Below, in pieces: positions 18,046 through 27,389 of a stretch of 64,000 nt of DNA. The notes below the pieces were generated by a model that saw only the letters and a list, made by a program, of their open reading frames with translations, had not been told where the DNA came from and made no database searches. This stretch comes from Flavivirga amylovorans. GTDB lineage: Bacteria > Bacteroidota > Bacteroidia > Flavobacteriales > Flavobacteriaceae. The stretch spans positions 62,001 to 126,000 of the forward strand of contig NZ_JAUOEM010000007.1 of the NCBI RefSeq assembly GCF_030540875.1, in the 5' to 3' direction. The number at the start of each line of letters is the position of its first letter. Within the stretch, counting starts at the first letter, position 1. A program made the position numbers and the translations under genes.

Positions 18046-19065
18046 ATGCCAAAACATCCAAAACATATTTTAGTAATTCGTCTTTCGGCAATGGGAGATG
18101 TTGCAATGATTGTTCCTGTGTTGCAAGCATTAAACAGGCAGTATCCGAAAGTTAAAATTACAGTGCTTACTCGCGCCTTTTTCACGCCTTTTTTTCGAGA
18201 CTTAAAAAATGTTACTGTTTTTCCTGCTGATGTTAAAGGAAAACATAAAGGTATTTGGGGACTTTTTAAACTTTCTAAAGTATTAAAAAAGCTAGAGATT
18301 GATGTCGTAGCTGATTTACATAATGTTCTACGAAGTAACATTTTAAAGTTTTTTTTTCTTGGAACACCGTTCAGTCAGATTGATAAAGGTAGGGCAGAAA
18401 AGAAAGCGTTGGTTTCTGGTAAAATATTTCAGCAATTAAAGACAACGCATCAAAGGTATGCGGATGTGTTTGAAGGTTTAGGCTTTAAGCTAAATTTATC
18501 AAATCCAAAATTTCCAAAAAAAGCCATTTTAAAAAAAGAGGTTCAAGAGCTTTTAAAACCAGATTCAAAAAGAATGATAGGAATAGCTCCTTTTGCTGCT
18601 CACGAAGCCAAAATGTACCCTCTAAATTTAATGAAGGAGGTTATTGCTGAGCTATCAAAAAAATATACAGTCGTTTTATTTGGAGGAGGTAAAAAAGAGA
18701 TAGCTATTTTAAATGATTTTGAAAAAAGTTTGGATCATGTAATAAGTGTTGCGGGTAAACTATCACTTAATGAAGAATTAGATGTGATTTCAAACCTAGA
18801 TGCGATGCTTTCAATGGATTCTGGTAATGCACATATAGCAGCGATGTTAGGGGTGAAAGTTGTAACTATTTGGGGAGTAACTCACCCATTTGCTGGTTTT
18901 ACACCATTTAATCAACCAGAAAGTTATACTCTATTATCTGACAAAAACCAGTTTCCAGAAATTCCTACGTCTATTTATGGTAATAAGTATCCGGAAAGTT
19001 ATAAAGAAGCGTCAAGAAGTATTTCTCCAAAAAAGATTATTGAAAAAATCGCTGAAATAGTATAA
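18046..19065 (+). CDS. Glycosyltransferase family 9 (heptosyltransferase-like)
   Basis: The 339-residue GT-B protein starts 'MPKHPKHILVIRLSAMGDVAM' and has the C-terminal GT9 donor-site block 'SMDSGNAHIAAMLGVKVVTIWG' (about 257-278). GT9 enzymes usually add heptose or related sugars to the lipopolysaccharide core at the cytoplasmic face. I chose ATG at 18046: the frame is open to a TTG at 18034, but that start would add four residues inside the repeat-like leader and lacks support. It probably works with the DUF4254 protein encoded just upstream. Confidence 0.85.
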   Translation: MPKHPKHILVIRLSAMGDVAMIVPVLQALNRQYPKVKITVLTRAFFTPFFRDLKNVTVFPADVKGKHKGIWGLFKLSKVLKKLEIDVVADLHNVLRSNILKFFFLGTPFSQIDKGRAEKKALVSGKIFQQLKTTHQRYADVFEGLGFKLNLSNPKFPKKAILKKEVQELLKPDSKRMIGIAPFAAHEAKMYPLNLMKEVIAELSKKYTVVLFGGGKKEIAILNDFEKSLDHVISVAGKLSLNEELDVISNLDAMLSMDSGNAHIAAMLGVKVVTIWGVTHPFAGFTPFNQPESYTLLSDKNQFPEIPTSIYGNKYPESYKEASRSISPKKIIEKIAEIV

Positions 19066-19083
19066 AAACAAAGTTATTCTCTG

Positions 19084-19490
19084 TTATTTGTCAAGTTGAT
19101 TTTTATTCATCTTTTCGTCATTTTTCATTTTTTTAATGTATTCACTCGGTAAAACACCAAATTGTTTTTTAAAGCACTTAGAAAAATAGGAAGCCATATT
19201 AAAACCAGTCATATAAATTATCTCTTACAGATACAGATAGGTCACTTGTTTCTAAAAGCTGTAAAGCACGTTTTAAACGAATATTTCTAATAAATTCACC
19301 AGAAGACAAACCTGTTAATTCTTTGAATTTTATAAAAACATTAGAGCGACTAAAATTCATCTCCTTAACAAGGAATTTAACATTGAATTCGGTGTTCATC
19401 ATATACTTTTCTATAATTTCAATAGCTCGTTGTAAAAACGTTTCATCTGCAGATGTTACGGTTACTAAATAACGTATAGCATATTTTTTG
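19084..19490 (-). pseudogene. Relic of an HTCS/AraC-family regulator (frameshifted, N-terminus lost)
   Basis: Minus-strand translation gives 'VTVTSADETFLQRAIEIIEK' (about 19410-19470) followed by a helix-turn-helix of AraC type ('MNFSRSNVFIKFKELTGLS', 'EFIRNIRLKRALQLL'). The linker and HTH resemble the C-terminus of hybrid two-component (HTCS) regulators. Near 19225 one extra base breaks the frame. After correction the second HTH continues as 'EIIYMTGFNMASYFSKCFKK' and 'QFGVLPSEYIKKM' to a stop at 19084. No sensor, kinase or receiver part is present upstream. It is therefore a 3' fragment that has also taken a frameshift, adjacent to the paaE-like gene. Confidence 0.8.
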
Positions 19491-19585
19491 TAAAAATTGA
19501 AGATTAATATTTGAAATTATTTGTGACAATCCAAGGTTGAAAATTGTGATATAATTTGTGTACTTATATTCTAAAAAAGTGCCTT

Positions 19586-20641
19586 TTAAACGTCATCAAA
19601 GTCTATGACAAGCGTCGGTGTAGTTGGGTGTGCCTGACATGTTAAAATTAAGCCTTCGGCAACTTCATTTTCGGTTAAAATATTGTTTTGTCTCATGGTT
19701 GCTTCCCCCTCTTTTATACGTGCTAAACAACTACTGCAAATACCTCCCTGACAAGAATAAGGAGCATCAATATCTTCATCTAAAGCTGCTTCAAGTACAG
19801 TTTGTTTTTGAGGCATTTCAAATGAGAATTCTTCGTCATCAACAATAATGGTTGTTTTTGTTTTACCATTTGTTACAAGCTCTTCTTTTATTTCTGCTGG
19901 CTTGGCAGCCTTAAAAAGCTCAAAATGTATACGATTTTCGTCAATACCATGGTCTGTCAAAACATCTTTTACAGTATGAATCATGGCTTCTGGTCCACAA
20001 AGATAAAAAGCATCAACCTCTACATGTTTGTGTTTATTTTTCATCACATAATTAACGGTGCTTTTTTCAATACGTCCAAAAATTGAATCATCTTCATCTT
20101 GCTGGCTAAATACAAACTGAATAGAAAAACGGTCTTTATATGCATGTTGAAGCTCCAAAAGTTCATTGAGAAACATAGTGTCTTTCATTGTTTTGTTGCC
20201 ATAAACCAAAATAACTTGACTATAAACTTCTTCTTCTAAAGCACACTTAATAATACTTAAAACTGGAGTAATACCACTACCCGCAGCAAATGCAGCAATG
20301 TTTTTTGTTTTAGAATCGTTAGGCTCAAAAACAAAGCGCCCTTTTGGTGGGGCAACTTCTAGGGTGTCTCCTATTTTTAATTCATTATTGGCATATGATG
20401 AAAAGGTACCATCTTTTACAGCTTTTACAGCAACTTTTAATTCGCCACTTTTAGGGGATATACACAGAGAATAATCCCTTCTTACTTCATTCCCTTTAAT
20501 TACAGTTTTTAGAGTTATATATTGACCTGCTTTAAAAGTGAATGCGTCCTTTAAATTTTCAGGAATATTAAAAGCAATGCTAATAGATTCGTTAGTTTCT
20601 CTTTTTATTTCAGCAACCGTAAGTTTGTGGAATGATGACAT
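19586..20641 (-). CDS. PaaE-like ferredoxin:NADPH reductase (phenylacetyl-CoA epoxidase reductase subunit family)
   Basis: The protein of 351 residues (counting from MSSFHKL at 20641) has an FAD-binding domain ('RRDYSLCISP'), a nicotinamide-binding domain ('AAGSGITPVLSIIKCAL', 'YLCGPEAMI') and a C-terminal plant-type [2Fe-2S] domain with C-x4-C-x2-C ('YSCQGGICSSCLARI') and a later 'LTCQAH'. In PaaABCE the family member feeds electrons to the phenylacetyl-CoA epoxygenase. No paaABC genes are nearby, so it may serve another oxygenase. The upstream in-frame codons to 20680 are AT-rich leader, so I prefer the ATG at 20641. Confidence 0.85.
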   Translation of the reverse strand: MSSFHKLTVAEIKRETNESISIAFNIPENLKDAFTFKAGQYITLKTVIKGNEVRRDYSLCISPKSGELKVAVKAVKDGTFSSYANNELKIGDTLEVAPPKGRFVFEPNDSKTKNIAAFAAGSGITPVLSIIKCALEEEVYSQVILVYGNKTMKDTMFLNELLELQHAYKDRFSIQFVFSQQDEDDSIFGRIEKSTVNYVMKNKHKHVEVDAFYLCGPEAMIHTVKDVLTDHGIDENRIHFELFKAAKPAEIKEELVTNGKTKTTIIVDDEEFSFEMPQKQTVLEAALDEDIDAPYSCQGGICSSCLARIKEGEATMRQNNILTENEVAEGLILTCQAHPTTPTLVIDFDDV

Positions 20642-20655
20642 ATATAAATTTTTGA

Positions 20656-20663
20656 CAAAAGTA
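20656..20663 (-). promoter_or_regulatory. Candidate -7 element (TACTTTTG) for the paaE-like gene
   Basis: On the minus strand TACTTTTG fits TAnnTTTG, 14 bases before the chosen start codon. A TTTG lies 14 bases further upstream, which is short of the usual 17-23 spacing, so the call is tentative. Confidence 0.3.
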
Positions 20664-20777
20664 ATAAAGTTGATTTGCAAATTTTAACTTTGACCGTAAC
20701 AATTCTGTTAAAAAAGTTACTAACACGTATAAACTAATAATCATAAATTTAAACATTAACCAATAAAATCACTGAAA

Positions 20778-21179
20778 ATGAAAAAAATCTTATTTGTATG
20801 CTTGCTTATGTTAACAATAACTGTTAAAGCTCAAGAAAATACTGAATTTAAAAATGTAACAATTGAATTTATAAAACTTACTGGTGCGGGCGCAGCATTT
20901 GAAAGTGCTATCGGACAAATTGGTGCGGGAGTTTCAGAAGCCAACAAAGAAGCTTATACTAATGAAGCGAATAAAACTTTAGAGCCACTATATGTTAAAA
21001 TGGCCGATATTTATATGGCTGAATTTACTATAGATGAGATTAAAGAATTGGTTGCTTTTTATAAAACAGAATTAGGTAAGAAATTATCAGAAAAACAACT
21101 AGGTTTAACTCAAAAAGCAATGATGTTTGGACAATCTTGGGGTATGGAAGTACAAGGGATTGCTCAAAAATATAACTAA
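20778..21179 (+). CDS. Secreted DUF2059-like protein
   Basis: The 133-residue protein has a clear signal peptide (residues 1-18, ending 'TITVKAQ') and a helical mature part ending 'VAFYKTELGKKLSEKQ...MMFGQSWGMEVQG', which fits DUF2059 (PF09832). Such proteins are small periplasmic helical proteins of unknown function. It lies nine bases before the DUF5687 permease-like gene, so all three genes up to the ABC ATPase may form one unit. Confidence 0.7.
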   Translation: MKKILFVCLLMLTITVKAQENTEFKNVTIEFIKLTGAGAAFESAIGQIGAGVSEANKEAYTNEANKTLEPLYVKMADIYMAEFTIDEIKELVAFYKTELGKKLSEKQLGLTQKAMMFGQSWGMEVQGIAQKYN

Positions 21180-21188
21180 ACCCAATAT

Positions 21189-22667
21189 ATGTTTAAGCAT
21201 TTTATAAATCTAGAGTGGAAATCCGCTTTTAGAGATCCTAATATTGGAAAAAGCATAGGTGTTAAAATATTTATGGGTTTTCTTGGTTTGTGTTTACTTT
21301 TAATGTTTCTAGGAACTGGTCTTAGCTTGTATCCTGCATTAAATAAGTTATTTCCAGATGCAGATCCGTTACTGGTTGTAAATAATTTTATTTTCTATTG
21401 GATTTTGGGCGATTTAATGTTTCGCTTTTTCTTTCAGAAGTTGCCTGTTATGAGTGTTATGCCTCTGCTAACCCTACCAATTAAACGTCATAAAATTGTT
21501 AATTATGTTTTAGGAAAATCAACCCTATCGTTCTTCAATTTTTTACCACTTTTTATTATTATTCCATTTGGAATTACCCTTATTTATAAAGACTATCCTG
21601 TCAATTCTGTTTTAGCATGGATGCTAGCATTAATAATTTACACACAAATAAATAACTTTTTAAATTTTATTATAGAAAGTTTTTCATCAAAAACAGATTT
21701 AGCCTTTTTACCTTTAACTATTACATCTGGTGTTTTATATACTCTAGAGTATTTTGGCATTATTTCATTTAGCAATATCTTATCAAATGCTTTCAACGCT
21801 ATTTACAAAAACCCTATTCTAATATGTGTTCTAATAGCAATCTTGATAGTCGTGTACTATATAAACTTTAGAATACTTAGAAAAAAGCTTTTCCTTGATG
21901 CATCTCTAAAGAATAAAGTGATTGAGGTAAACACATCTAATCTGGAATGGACTAAAAACTTTGGTGATATAGCGCCATTCATGCAATTAGATTTGAAACT
22001 GATTTGGCGCAACAAACGCTCAAAATCTACTGTTTGGATGCTGCTATTAGGATTATGTTATGGGTTGTTCTTTTATCCTCAACCCACTTATATAGACAAG
22101 CCTTGGTTCTTTATTTTTATAGGCATTTTTAGCACAGGTATTTTTTTAATGAACTTTGGACAGTTTATACCAGCTTGGGATAGTAGCTATTATAAGATGC
22201 TTATGAGTCAGAACATAAAATATGAAAGATATTTAGAATCTAAATTTATGCTCATGGCAATGAGTGTTGTTATTATGTTTGTACTAGGTGTTCCATATGT
22301 TTATTTTGGTTGGAAAATTTTACTTGCTCATTTTGCAGCTGCTATTTACAATATTGGCGTTAATACCCATGTAATTATGTACGGGGGTTCGTTTAACCGA
22401 AAAAAAATAAATTTAGATCAAAAAGCGGCTTTTAATTATCAAGGGACAGGTGCTGTGCAGTGGCTTATCGGAATTCCTTTAATGATAATCCCTGCAGTAA
22501 TTTTTGGTATTTTTTATGCCATTTTCAGCTTCGAGATAGGTTGTTTAGTCATGGGTCTTATAGGGGTTATTGGAATAATTTTTCACCAAAAGTTGATGCT
22601 TTTTATCACAAAAAAATATTTAGAATCAAAATACAAAATGATTGATGCATTTAATCAAGACAATTAA
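21189..22667 (+). CDS. DUF5687 family membrane protein, probable ABC transporter permease
   Basis: The 492-residue protein has about twelve membrane helices in two halves separated by a soluble stretch near residues 225-275. It begins 'MFKHFINLEWKSAFRDPNIGKS', a cytoplasmic N-terminus typical of exporter-type permeases. The family is known to me as DUF5687. The gene is followed 11 bases later by an ABC ATPase, so the two very likely form one exporter. The substrate is unknown. Confidence 0.7.
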   Translation: MFKHFINLEWKSAFRDPNIGKSIGVKIFMGFLGLCLLLMFLGTGLSLYPALNKLFPDADPLLVVNNFIFYWILGDLMFRFFFQKLPVMSVMPLLTLPIKRHKIVNYVLGKSTLSFFNFLPLFIIIPFGITLIYKDYPVNSVLAWMLALIIYTQINNFLNFIIESFSSKTDLAFLPLTITSGVLYTLEYFGIISFSNILSNAFNAIYKNPILICVLIAILIVVYYINFRILRKKLFLDASLKNKVIEVNTSNLEWTKNFGDIAPFMQLDLKLIWRNKRSKSTVWMLLLGLCYGLFFYPQPTYIDKPWFFIFIGIFSTGIFLMNFGQFIPAWDSSYYKMLMSQNIKYERYLESKFMLMAMSVVIMFVLGVPYVYFGWKILLAHFAAAIYNIGVNTHVIMYGGSFNRKKINLDQKAAFNYQGTGAVQWLIGIPLMIIPAVIFGIFYAIFSFEIGCLVMGLIGVIGIIFHQKLMLFITKKYLESKYKMIDAFNQDN

Positions 22668-22678
22668 TAAACAGAAAT

Positions 22679-23386
22679 ATGATAACAACATCAAATCTTT
22701 CAAAAAAATATAAAGACAATAAAGTTTTACTAATTGACGCTTTAGAAATTCCAAAAGGACAGAGTTTTGGACTCGTTGGTAATAATGGAGCAGGTAAGAC
22801 CACTTATTTTAGTTTGTTATTGGATTTAATACAACCTACAACAGGTCATATAGTAAATAATGAAGTTCAAGTTAATAAAAGTGAAGATTGGAAACCATTT
22901 ACTTCTGCTTTTATTGATGAAAGCTTTTTAATAGGTTATCTAACTGCCGAAGAATATTTTTATTTTATTGGAGAATTACGAGAACAAAACAAAGCAGATG
23001 TTGATAAGCTAGTGGCACAGTTTGAAGACTTTTTTCATGGAGAAATATTAGGACAGAAAAAATATTTACGCGATTTAAGTAAAGGAAATCAGAAAAAAGC
23101 AGGAATTGTAGCTGCTTTAATAGGGAATCCAGAAGTTATTATTCTAGATGAGCCTTTTGCAAACTTAGATCCAACTACTCAAATTCGCCTTAAAGAAATT
23201 ATTAAGGATTTGGCAGAAAAACAGGGTACAACCGTTTTAATATCCAGTCATGATTTAATGCATATTACCGATGTTTGTGAACGTATTGTTGTACTTGAGA
23301 AAGGCGAAATCGTAAAAGACTTAAAAACTAGTGAAGCTACATTAAAAGAACTTGAAGTACATTTTACTGGAATGGATGTTCTGTAG
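22679..23386 (+). CDS. ABC transporter ATP-binding protein
   Basis: The 235-residue ATPase has Walker A 'GNNGAGKTT' (34-42), the signature 'LSKGNQKK' (about 139-146), Walker B 'VIILDEP' with 'FANLDP', and the switch histidine in 'ISSHDLMHITD'. The sequence and short length are like the CcmA/ABC-2 exporter ATPases. It powers the DUF5687 membrane protein encoded just upstream. The terminal residues 'LEVHFTGMDVL' are unremarkable. Confidence 0.93.
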   Translation: MITTSNLSKKYKDNKVLLIDALEIPKGQSFGLVGNNGAGKTTYFSLLLDLIQPTTGHIVNNEVQVNKSEDWKPFTSAFIDESFLIGYLTAEEYFYFIGELREQNKADVDKLVAQFEDFFHGEILGQKKYLRDLSKGNQKKAGIVAALIGNPEVIILDEPFANLDPTTQIRLKEIIKDLAEKQGTTVLISSHDLMHITDVCERIVVLEKGEIVKDLKTSEATLKELEVHFTGMDVL

Positions 23387-23751
23387 GGGGCATTCAGTCT
23401 CAGTTTACCGTCTTTGCGCCTCCGCGCCTTAGCAAGAGATTTTTATCCATAAGATATTAATTTCAGTTAGCAGTCTTGGGATACAGTGATCAGTATTAGG
23501 TCTCAGTTTAACGTTTTTGCGCCTTAGCGAGAGAACACAGCTAATACTAGAAACTTAGTATCTCTGTGGGCCTGCAAGAAAACACTTATTAATCCCAGAC
23601 AGTCGCATATAATTCCAAAACTTAGCAAGAGACTTTTAACCCAAAAGTCGTATGATTTTATAGGTTAATCAAAAAAGATGTTTATTTTTACCTGCTTACA
23701 TAATATTTGTGTGAGTTTACAGTTATTTAGTTAGACTAAAAAATACTAGTA
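23387..23751. other. 365-base intergenic region with decayed direct repeats
   Basis: No gene is seen here. The stretch contains three variants of GCGCCTTAGC(A/G)AGAGA (23413-23439, 23513-23535, 23618-23633) and two copies of the word TCTCAGTTTA about 100 bases apart (23398-23407 and 23501-23510), so part of it looks like an old tandem duplication of a roughly 100-base unit. The last 50 bases before sprE probably hold its promoter; AATATTTG at 23702-23709 is the closest to a -7 box. Confidence 0.55.
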
Positions 23752-26319
23752 TTGAAAAGACCTTCTAAAGCGATATTAATTATTCTATGTGCTAATTTAT
23801 TGGTTGTAAGTTGCTCCAGAAAAAAGGACAAATTTATAACTCGAAACTTCCATGCTGTTGCTGCAGAGTTTAATACGCTTTATAATGGTTATAACGCTCT
23901 AGAAGAAGGAAGGCTAAGCCTTAATGAAGGTTATACAGATAACTATTGGGATGTTCTTCCTATAGAACGTATGCAGATATTTGATGAGGTTGTGCTACCT
24001 GGACAATCTAAAAATGAAAGTTTTACCAGAGCAGAAGAAAAGGCTGTAAAAGCTATTCAGAAACACAGTATGAATATTGATGGGAAAGAAAAAAACCCAC
24101 AAATGGACGAAGCTTATTTACTATTAGGAAAGTCTAGATATTTTGATCAGCGTTTTATACCTGCCTTAGAAGCATTTAATTATATCCTTTACAAATATCC
24201 AGCTAGTGATAAGATAAATCAAGCAAAAGTTTGGCGTGAAAAAACAAATATTCGTTTAGATAACGACGATTTAGCGGTTCAAAATTTAAAACGCCTCTTA
24301 TATCAAGAGGACTTAAGAGGTCAAGACTTAGCAGATGCTACATCCATGCTAGCGCAAGCATATTTAAATACAAAATCTATAGATAGTGCTATAACACAAT
24401 TAGAAATAGCATCTAATGCAACTAAGAGTAATGATGAACGTGGACGTTATCGCTTTATACAAGGGCAATTGTATAATAAATTAGGTAAAAAGGATAGTGC
24501 AAACATAGCATTTGATAAAGTGATTGAATTAAACCGAAAAACACCTAGAATTTATATGATAGGTGCTCATATTGAAAAAATTAAAAATTTCGATTATGAG
24601 AATGGTAATAAGTTAGAGTTAACAGAATTACTTACAGAGCTTCAGGAAAATAGAGAAAATAGGCCTTACTTAGATAAAATTTATCATCAAATTGGAGAAT
24701 ACCATTTAAATAATCAATCAGACTCTTTAGCTACGGCTTATTATAATAAATCATTGCGGACTAATTCTAGAGACAAATTATTAAAAGCCAGAAACTACGA
24801 GATTCTTGGGGACATGAATTTTGACAAGTCGATTTATAAAGCTGCAGGTGAATATTACGATAGTACATTAGGAACTTTAGTTTTAAACTCAAAGCCGTAT
24901 CGTGTTATTAAGCGTAAGCGAGATAATTTGGAAGATGTTATTTATTATGAGGCAAAAGCACAGGTTAATGATAGTATTTTAAGACTTGTAAATTTTTCTG
25001 AAGCAGATAGGTTAACTTTCTTTGAGTCATTAGTTGAGAAACTAAAAACTAAAGCAAAAGAAGAAGAAGAGAAGAATAAAAGAGAAGAAGCTGCAAAACG
25101 CAATACCGGTTTAGAAACAGTTAATAATGCATTTGGAGGTCAAAACCCTCAAAGAGGTACGCCTAATCAAGCAACTGTATTTTATTTTTATAATCCTACT
25201 ACAGTAGCATATGGAAAAAATGAATTCATAAAAACTTGGGGAGATAGAAATTTAGAAGACGATTGGAGATGGTCTAGCAAAGTAAAATCTGGAAGCATTA
25301 ATGATGGTGTAGACAATGTTGATATTTTAGCTTCGGCAACAGAAGAAGAATTGTTCGACCCTCAATTTTACATCTCTAAAATTCCTTCTGAAGAAAAAGA
25401 AATTGATAGCATATCTAAAGAACGTAACTATGCTTATTATCAATTAGGATTAATTTATAAAGAGAAGTTTAAAGAATACGAATTAGCGAAGAGTAAATTT
25501 CAAAATTTACTTGAAAGTAACCCTGAAGAACGATTAATATTACCATCTAAATATAATCTATATAAGATTTATGAAGTTTTAGGCGAAAAAAGTGAAGCAG
25601 AAATAGCTAAGAATGAGATTATTTCAAAATATCCAGATTCTAGATATGCTACTATTTTAAGCAATCCAGAATTAGCATCAGGGCGAGATGAAAACAGTCC
25701 GGAAAGTTTATACGAAGCACTTTATGAGCAACATCAAAATCAGAAATATGCTGAAGTAATCTCTAAAAGTGAAATGTATGTAAATATGTTTGATGGAAAT
25801 GCAATGGTGCCAAAATTCGAATTGTTAAAGGCTACAGCCATAGGAAGATTGCACGGATATGACGCTTATAAAAAAGCAGTCAATTACGTGGCTATTACTT
25901 ATGCAAATACACAAGAGGGTTTACAGGCTCAAAATATTGAAACAAGTATGTTGCCTAAGCTTATAAATAAAGATTTTATTTCTGATGATAATATAACCAC
26001 TAATTACAAAATTATTTTTAAGTTTGAAAATCCAGAAATGGAAGAAGTTTCTAGCTTTCAAAAAAGCTTGGATGATGTTTTAAAAAATATAAAATATTAT
26101 GATTTAAAATCTTCTGTTGATGTGTATAATTCTAGTACAGTATTTGTGGTTGTTCATGGACTGAAAAACGCAGAAGTAGCAAAAGCATTTCGTCAATTAA
26201 TAGTTGAAGAAGATAAAAACAAAATAAAAGAACCCTATTTTGCAATAGCATCTGAAAATTATCAAATTGTTCAAATTCATAAAAATTTGGATGTCTATTT
26301 AAATGTAGATAATAATTAA
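23752..26319 (+). CDS. sprE: Gliding motility / type IX secretion TPR lipoprotein SprE (PorW)
   Basis: SprE (PorW) is an outer-membrane-associated lipoprotein needed for T9SS-dependent secretion and gliding. The 855-residue protein opens with a lipoprotein signal peptide (lipobox 'LVVSC' ending at about C21), then 'FHAVAAEFNTLYNGYNALEEG' (33-53) and 'WDVLPIERMQIFDE', which are strongly conserved in SprE. TPR-like repeats fill residues 120-390 and 565-660, with a Glu/Lys-rich linker near 433-455. The start is TTG at 23752. It is followed 12 bases later by a bactofilin and then the ATP synthase genes. Confidence 0.88.
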   Translation: MKRPSKAILIILCANLLVVSCSRKKDKFITRNFHAVAAEFNTLYNGYNALEEGRLSLNEGYTDNYWDVLPIERMQIFDEVVLPGQSKNESFTRAEEKAVKAIQKHSMNIDGKEKNPQMDEAYLLLGKSRYFDQRFIPALEAFNYILYKYPASDKINQAKVWREKTNIRLDNDDLAVQNLKRLLYQEDLRGQDLADATSMLAQAYLNTKSIDSAITQLEIASNATKSNDERGRYRFIQGQLYNKLGKKDSANIAFDKVIELNRKTPRIYMIGAHIEKIKNFDYENGNKLELTELLTELQENRENRPYLDKIYHQIGEYHLNNQSDSLATAYYNKSLRTNSRDKLLKARNYEILGDMNFDKSIYKAAGEYYDSTLGTLVLNSKPYRVIKRKRDNLEDVIYYEAKAQVNDSILRLVNFSEADRLTFFESLVEKLKTKAKEEEEKNKREEAAKRNTGLETVNNAFGGQNPQRGTPNQATVFYFYNPTTVAYGKNEFIKTWGDRNLEDDWRWSSKVKSGSINDGVDNVDILASATEEELFDPQFYISKIPSEEKEIDSISKERNYAYYQLGLIYKEKFKEYELAKSKFQNLLESNPEERLILPSKYNLYKIYEVLGEKSEAEIAKNEIISKYPDSRYATILSNPELASGRDENSPESLYEALYEQHQNQKYAEVISKSEMYVNMFDGNAMVPKFELLKATAIGRLHGYDAYKKAVNYVAITYANTQEGLQAQNIETSMLPKLINKDFISDDNITTNYKIIFKFENPEMEEVSSFQKSLDDVLKNIKYYDLKSSVDVYNSSTVFVVVHGLKNAEVAKAFRQLIVEEDKNKIKEPYFAIASENYQIVQIHKNLDVYLNVDNN

Positions 26320-26331
26320 ATTAATAGCATT

Positions 26332-26760
26332 ATGTTCTCCGATAATAAAAAAGAAAAACAAATGGTAGAAGGAAAACCAAGTCAAAACATTATATCGCAA
26401 GGCACCAAAATGGTTGGTGATTTTAATAGCGAAGGCGATTTTAGAATTGATGGCATTATAGAAGGAAATATTAAAACTTCAGGAAAAGTAGTTGTTGGTA
26501 AATCAGGTTTAATTAAAGGAACTTTAAATGGCACTGATGCCTATTTTGAAGGTAAATTTTCCGGAAAATTAGCGCTATCAGGTACATTAACATTAAAAAC
26601 ATCTGCTTTTATTGAAGGTGAGGTTGTTGCAGGGAAACTAGCTGTTGAGCCTGGAGCTACATTTAATGTAACTTGTATTATGAAAGGCACCGTAAAAGAA
26701 ATGAATAAAGGTGGACAACAACAACAAAGACAAAGACCAGAAACCGAAAAAACAGCTTAA
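26332..26760 (+). CDS. Bactofilin (polymer-forming cytoskeletal protein)
   Basis: Bactofilins form right-handed beta-helix filaments on the inner side of the membrane. The 142-residue protein has the characteristic core of hydrophobic/glycine repeats from 'NIISQGTKMVGDFNSEG' (19-35) to 'AVEPGATFNVTCIMKG' (104-119), flanked by short charged tails. The C-terminal tail is Gln-rich and is encoded in the stretch that also serves, in another frame, as the start of atpZ (50-base overlap). Target and role (shape, polar anchoring, motility) are not readable. Confidence 0.9.
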   Translation: MFSDNKKEKQMVEGKPSQNIISQGTKMVGDFNSEGDFRIDGIIEGNIKTSGKVVVGKSGLIKGTLNGTDAYFEGKFSGKLALSGTLTLKTSAFIEGEVVAGKLAVEPGATFNVTCIMKGTVKEMNKGGQQQQRQRPETEKTA

Positions 26761-26950
26761 AAATGCTGCTATTCTTACAGGGATAGGCCTGCAAATGGGA
26801 ATCACTATTTACCTGTTTGTACTTCTAGGTAAGTGGCTCGATACTAATTATAATGACGGTGAAAAACTATATATTATAATTATGACACTTTCTGGGGTTG
26901 CTATTTCGTTATATGCTGTTCTCAAGCAAGTCAATAGAATTAATAATTAA
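26711..26950 (+). CDS. atpZ: AtpZ/AtpI-family ATP synthase accessory protein
   Basis: The 79-residue protein has two membrane helices ('AAILTGIGLQMGITIYLFVLLGKWLD', 'IIIMTLSGVAISLYAVLKQV') separated by a short loop, matching the AtpZ/AtpI family (PF09527) found at the head of F1Fo operons. The family is thought to aid c-ring assembly or magnesium handling. The start is GTG at 26711, because no ATG exists in frame before the first helix; this puts 50 bases of it inside the bactofilin gene. The stop overlaps the next start by one base. Confidence 0.82.
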   Translation: MDNNNKDKDQKPKKQLKNAAILTGIGLQMGITIYLFVLLGKWLDTNYNDGEKLYIIIMTLSGVAISLYAVLKQVNRINN

Positions 26951-27336
26951 TGAAGAACCCTTTTATTAATTTTATAATAAAAGCTGTTATTCTTTTAACG
27001 GCGGTTTTTTGCATTCATTTAGGCATATTACATGTTTTAAACTTTCCGCTTTTTGAAAATAGAATCATATTATCATATATCGTAAATCTTGTTTTAGTCA
27101 TTGTTATTTTTGGAGTGCTTTATCTACTTAAAAGAAAATACAAAAGTCAGTTAGGTTTTTTGTTTTTGGCAGGCAGTTTTTTAAAATTTGCTGTCTTTTT
27201 CATGGTGTTTTATCCTTTTTATAAGCTAGACAATAACATCGCCAAACTTGAGTTTGCAGCTTTTTTTGTGCCTTATGTTTTTGGTTTAATTTTAGAATCT
27301 GCAAGCTTAAGTAAATGGTTAAATAAACTGGATTAG
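26950..27336 (+). CDS. Small four-helix membrane protein, DUF6168-like
   Basis: The 128-residue protein has four membrane helices and no other motif. It sits between atpZ and atpB, where flavobacteria carry a protein I recall as DUF6168. The function is unknown; the place suggests an AtpI-like assembly helper. Its ATG overlaps the atpZ stop (TAATG). A strong promoter follows before atpB, so this gene may be expressed with sprE-bactofilin-atpZ rather than with the main operon. Confidence 0.6.
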   Translation: MKNPFINFIIKAVILLTAVFCIHLGILHVLNFPLFENRIILSYIVNLVLVIVIFGVLYLLKRKYKSQLGFLFLAGSFLKFAVFFMVFYPFYKLDNNIAKLEFAAFFVPYVFGLILESASLSKWLNKLD

Positions 27337-27389
27337 TCAGGATTATTTTTTCATTAAAACAATCCTTTAAAATAAAAAGCAAAATTGTT

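Noticed and set aside
22460-22645. Second ORF inside the permease-like gene
   Set aside because: It lies in another frame of a clear membrane protein gene and has no independent signal.
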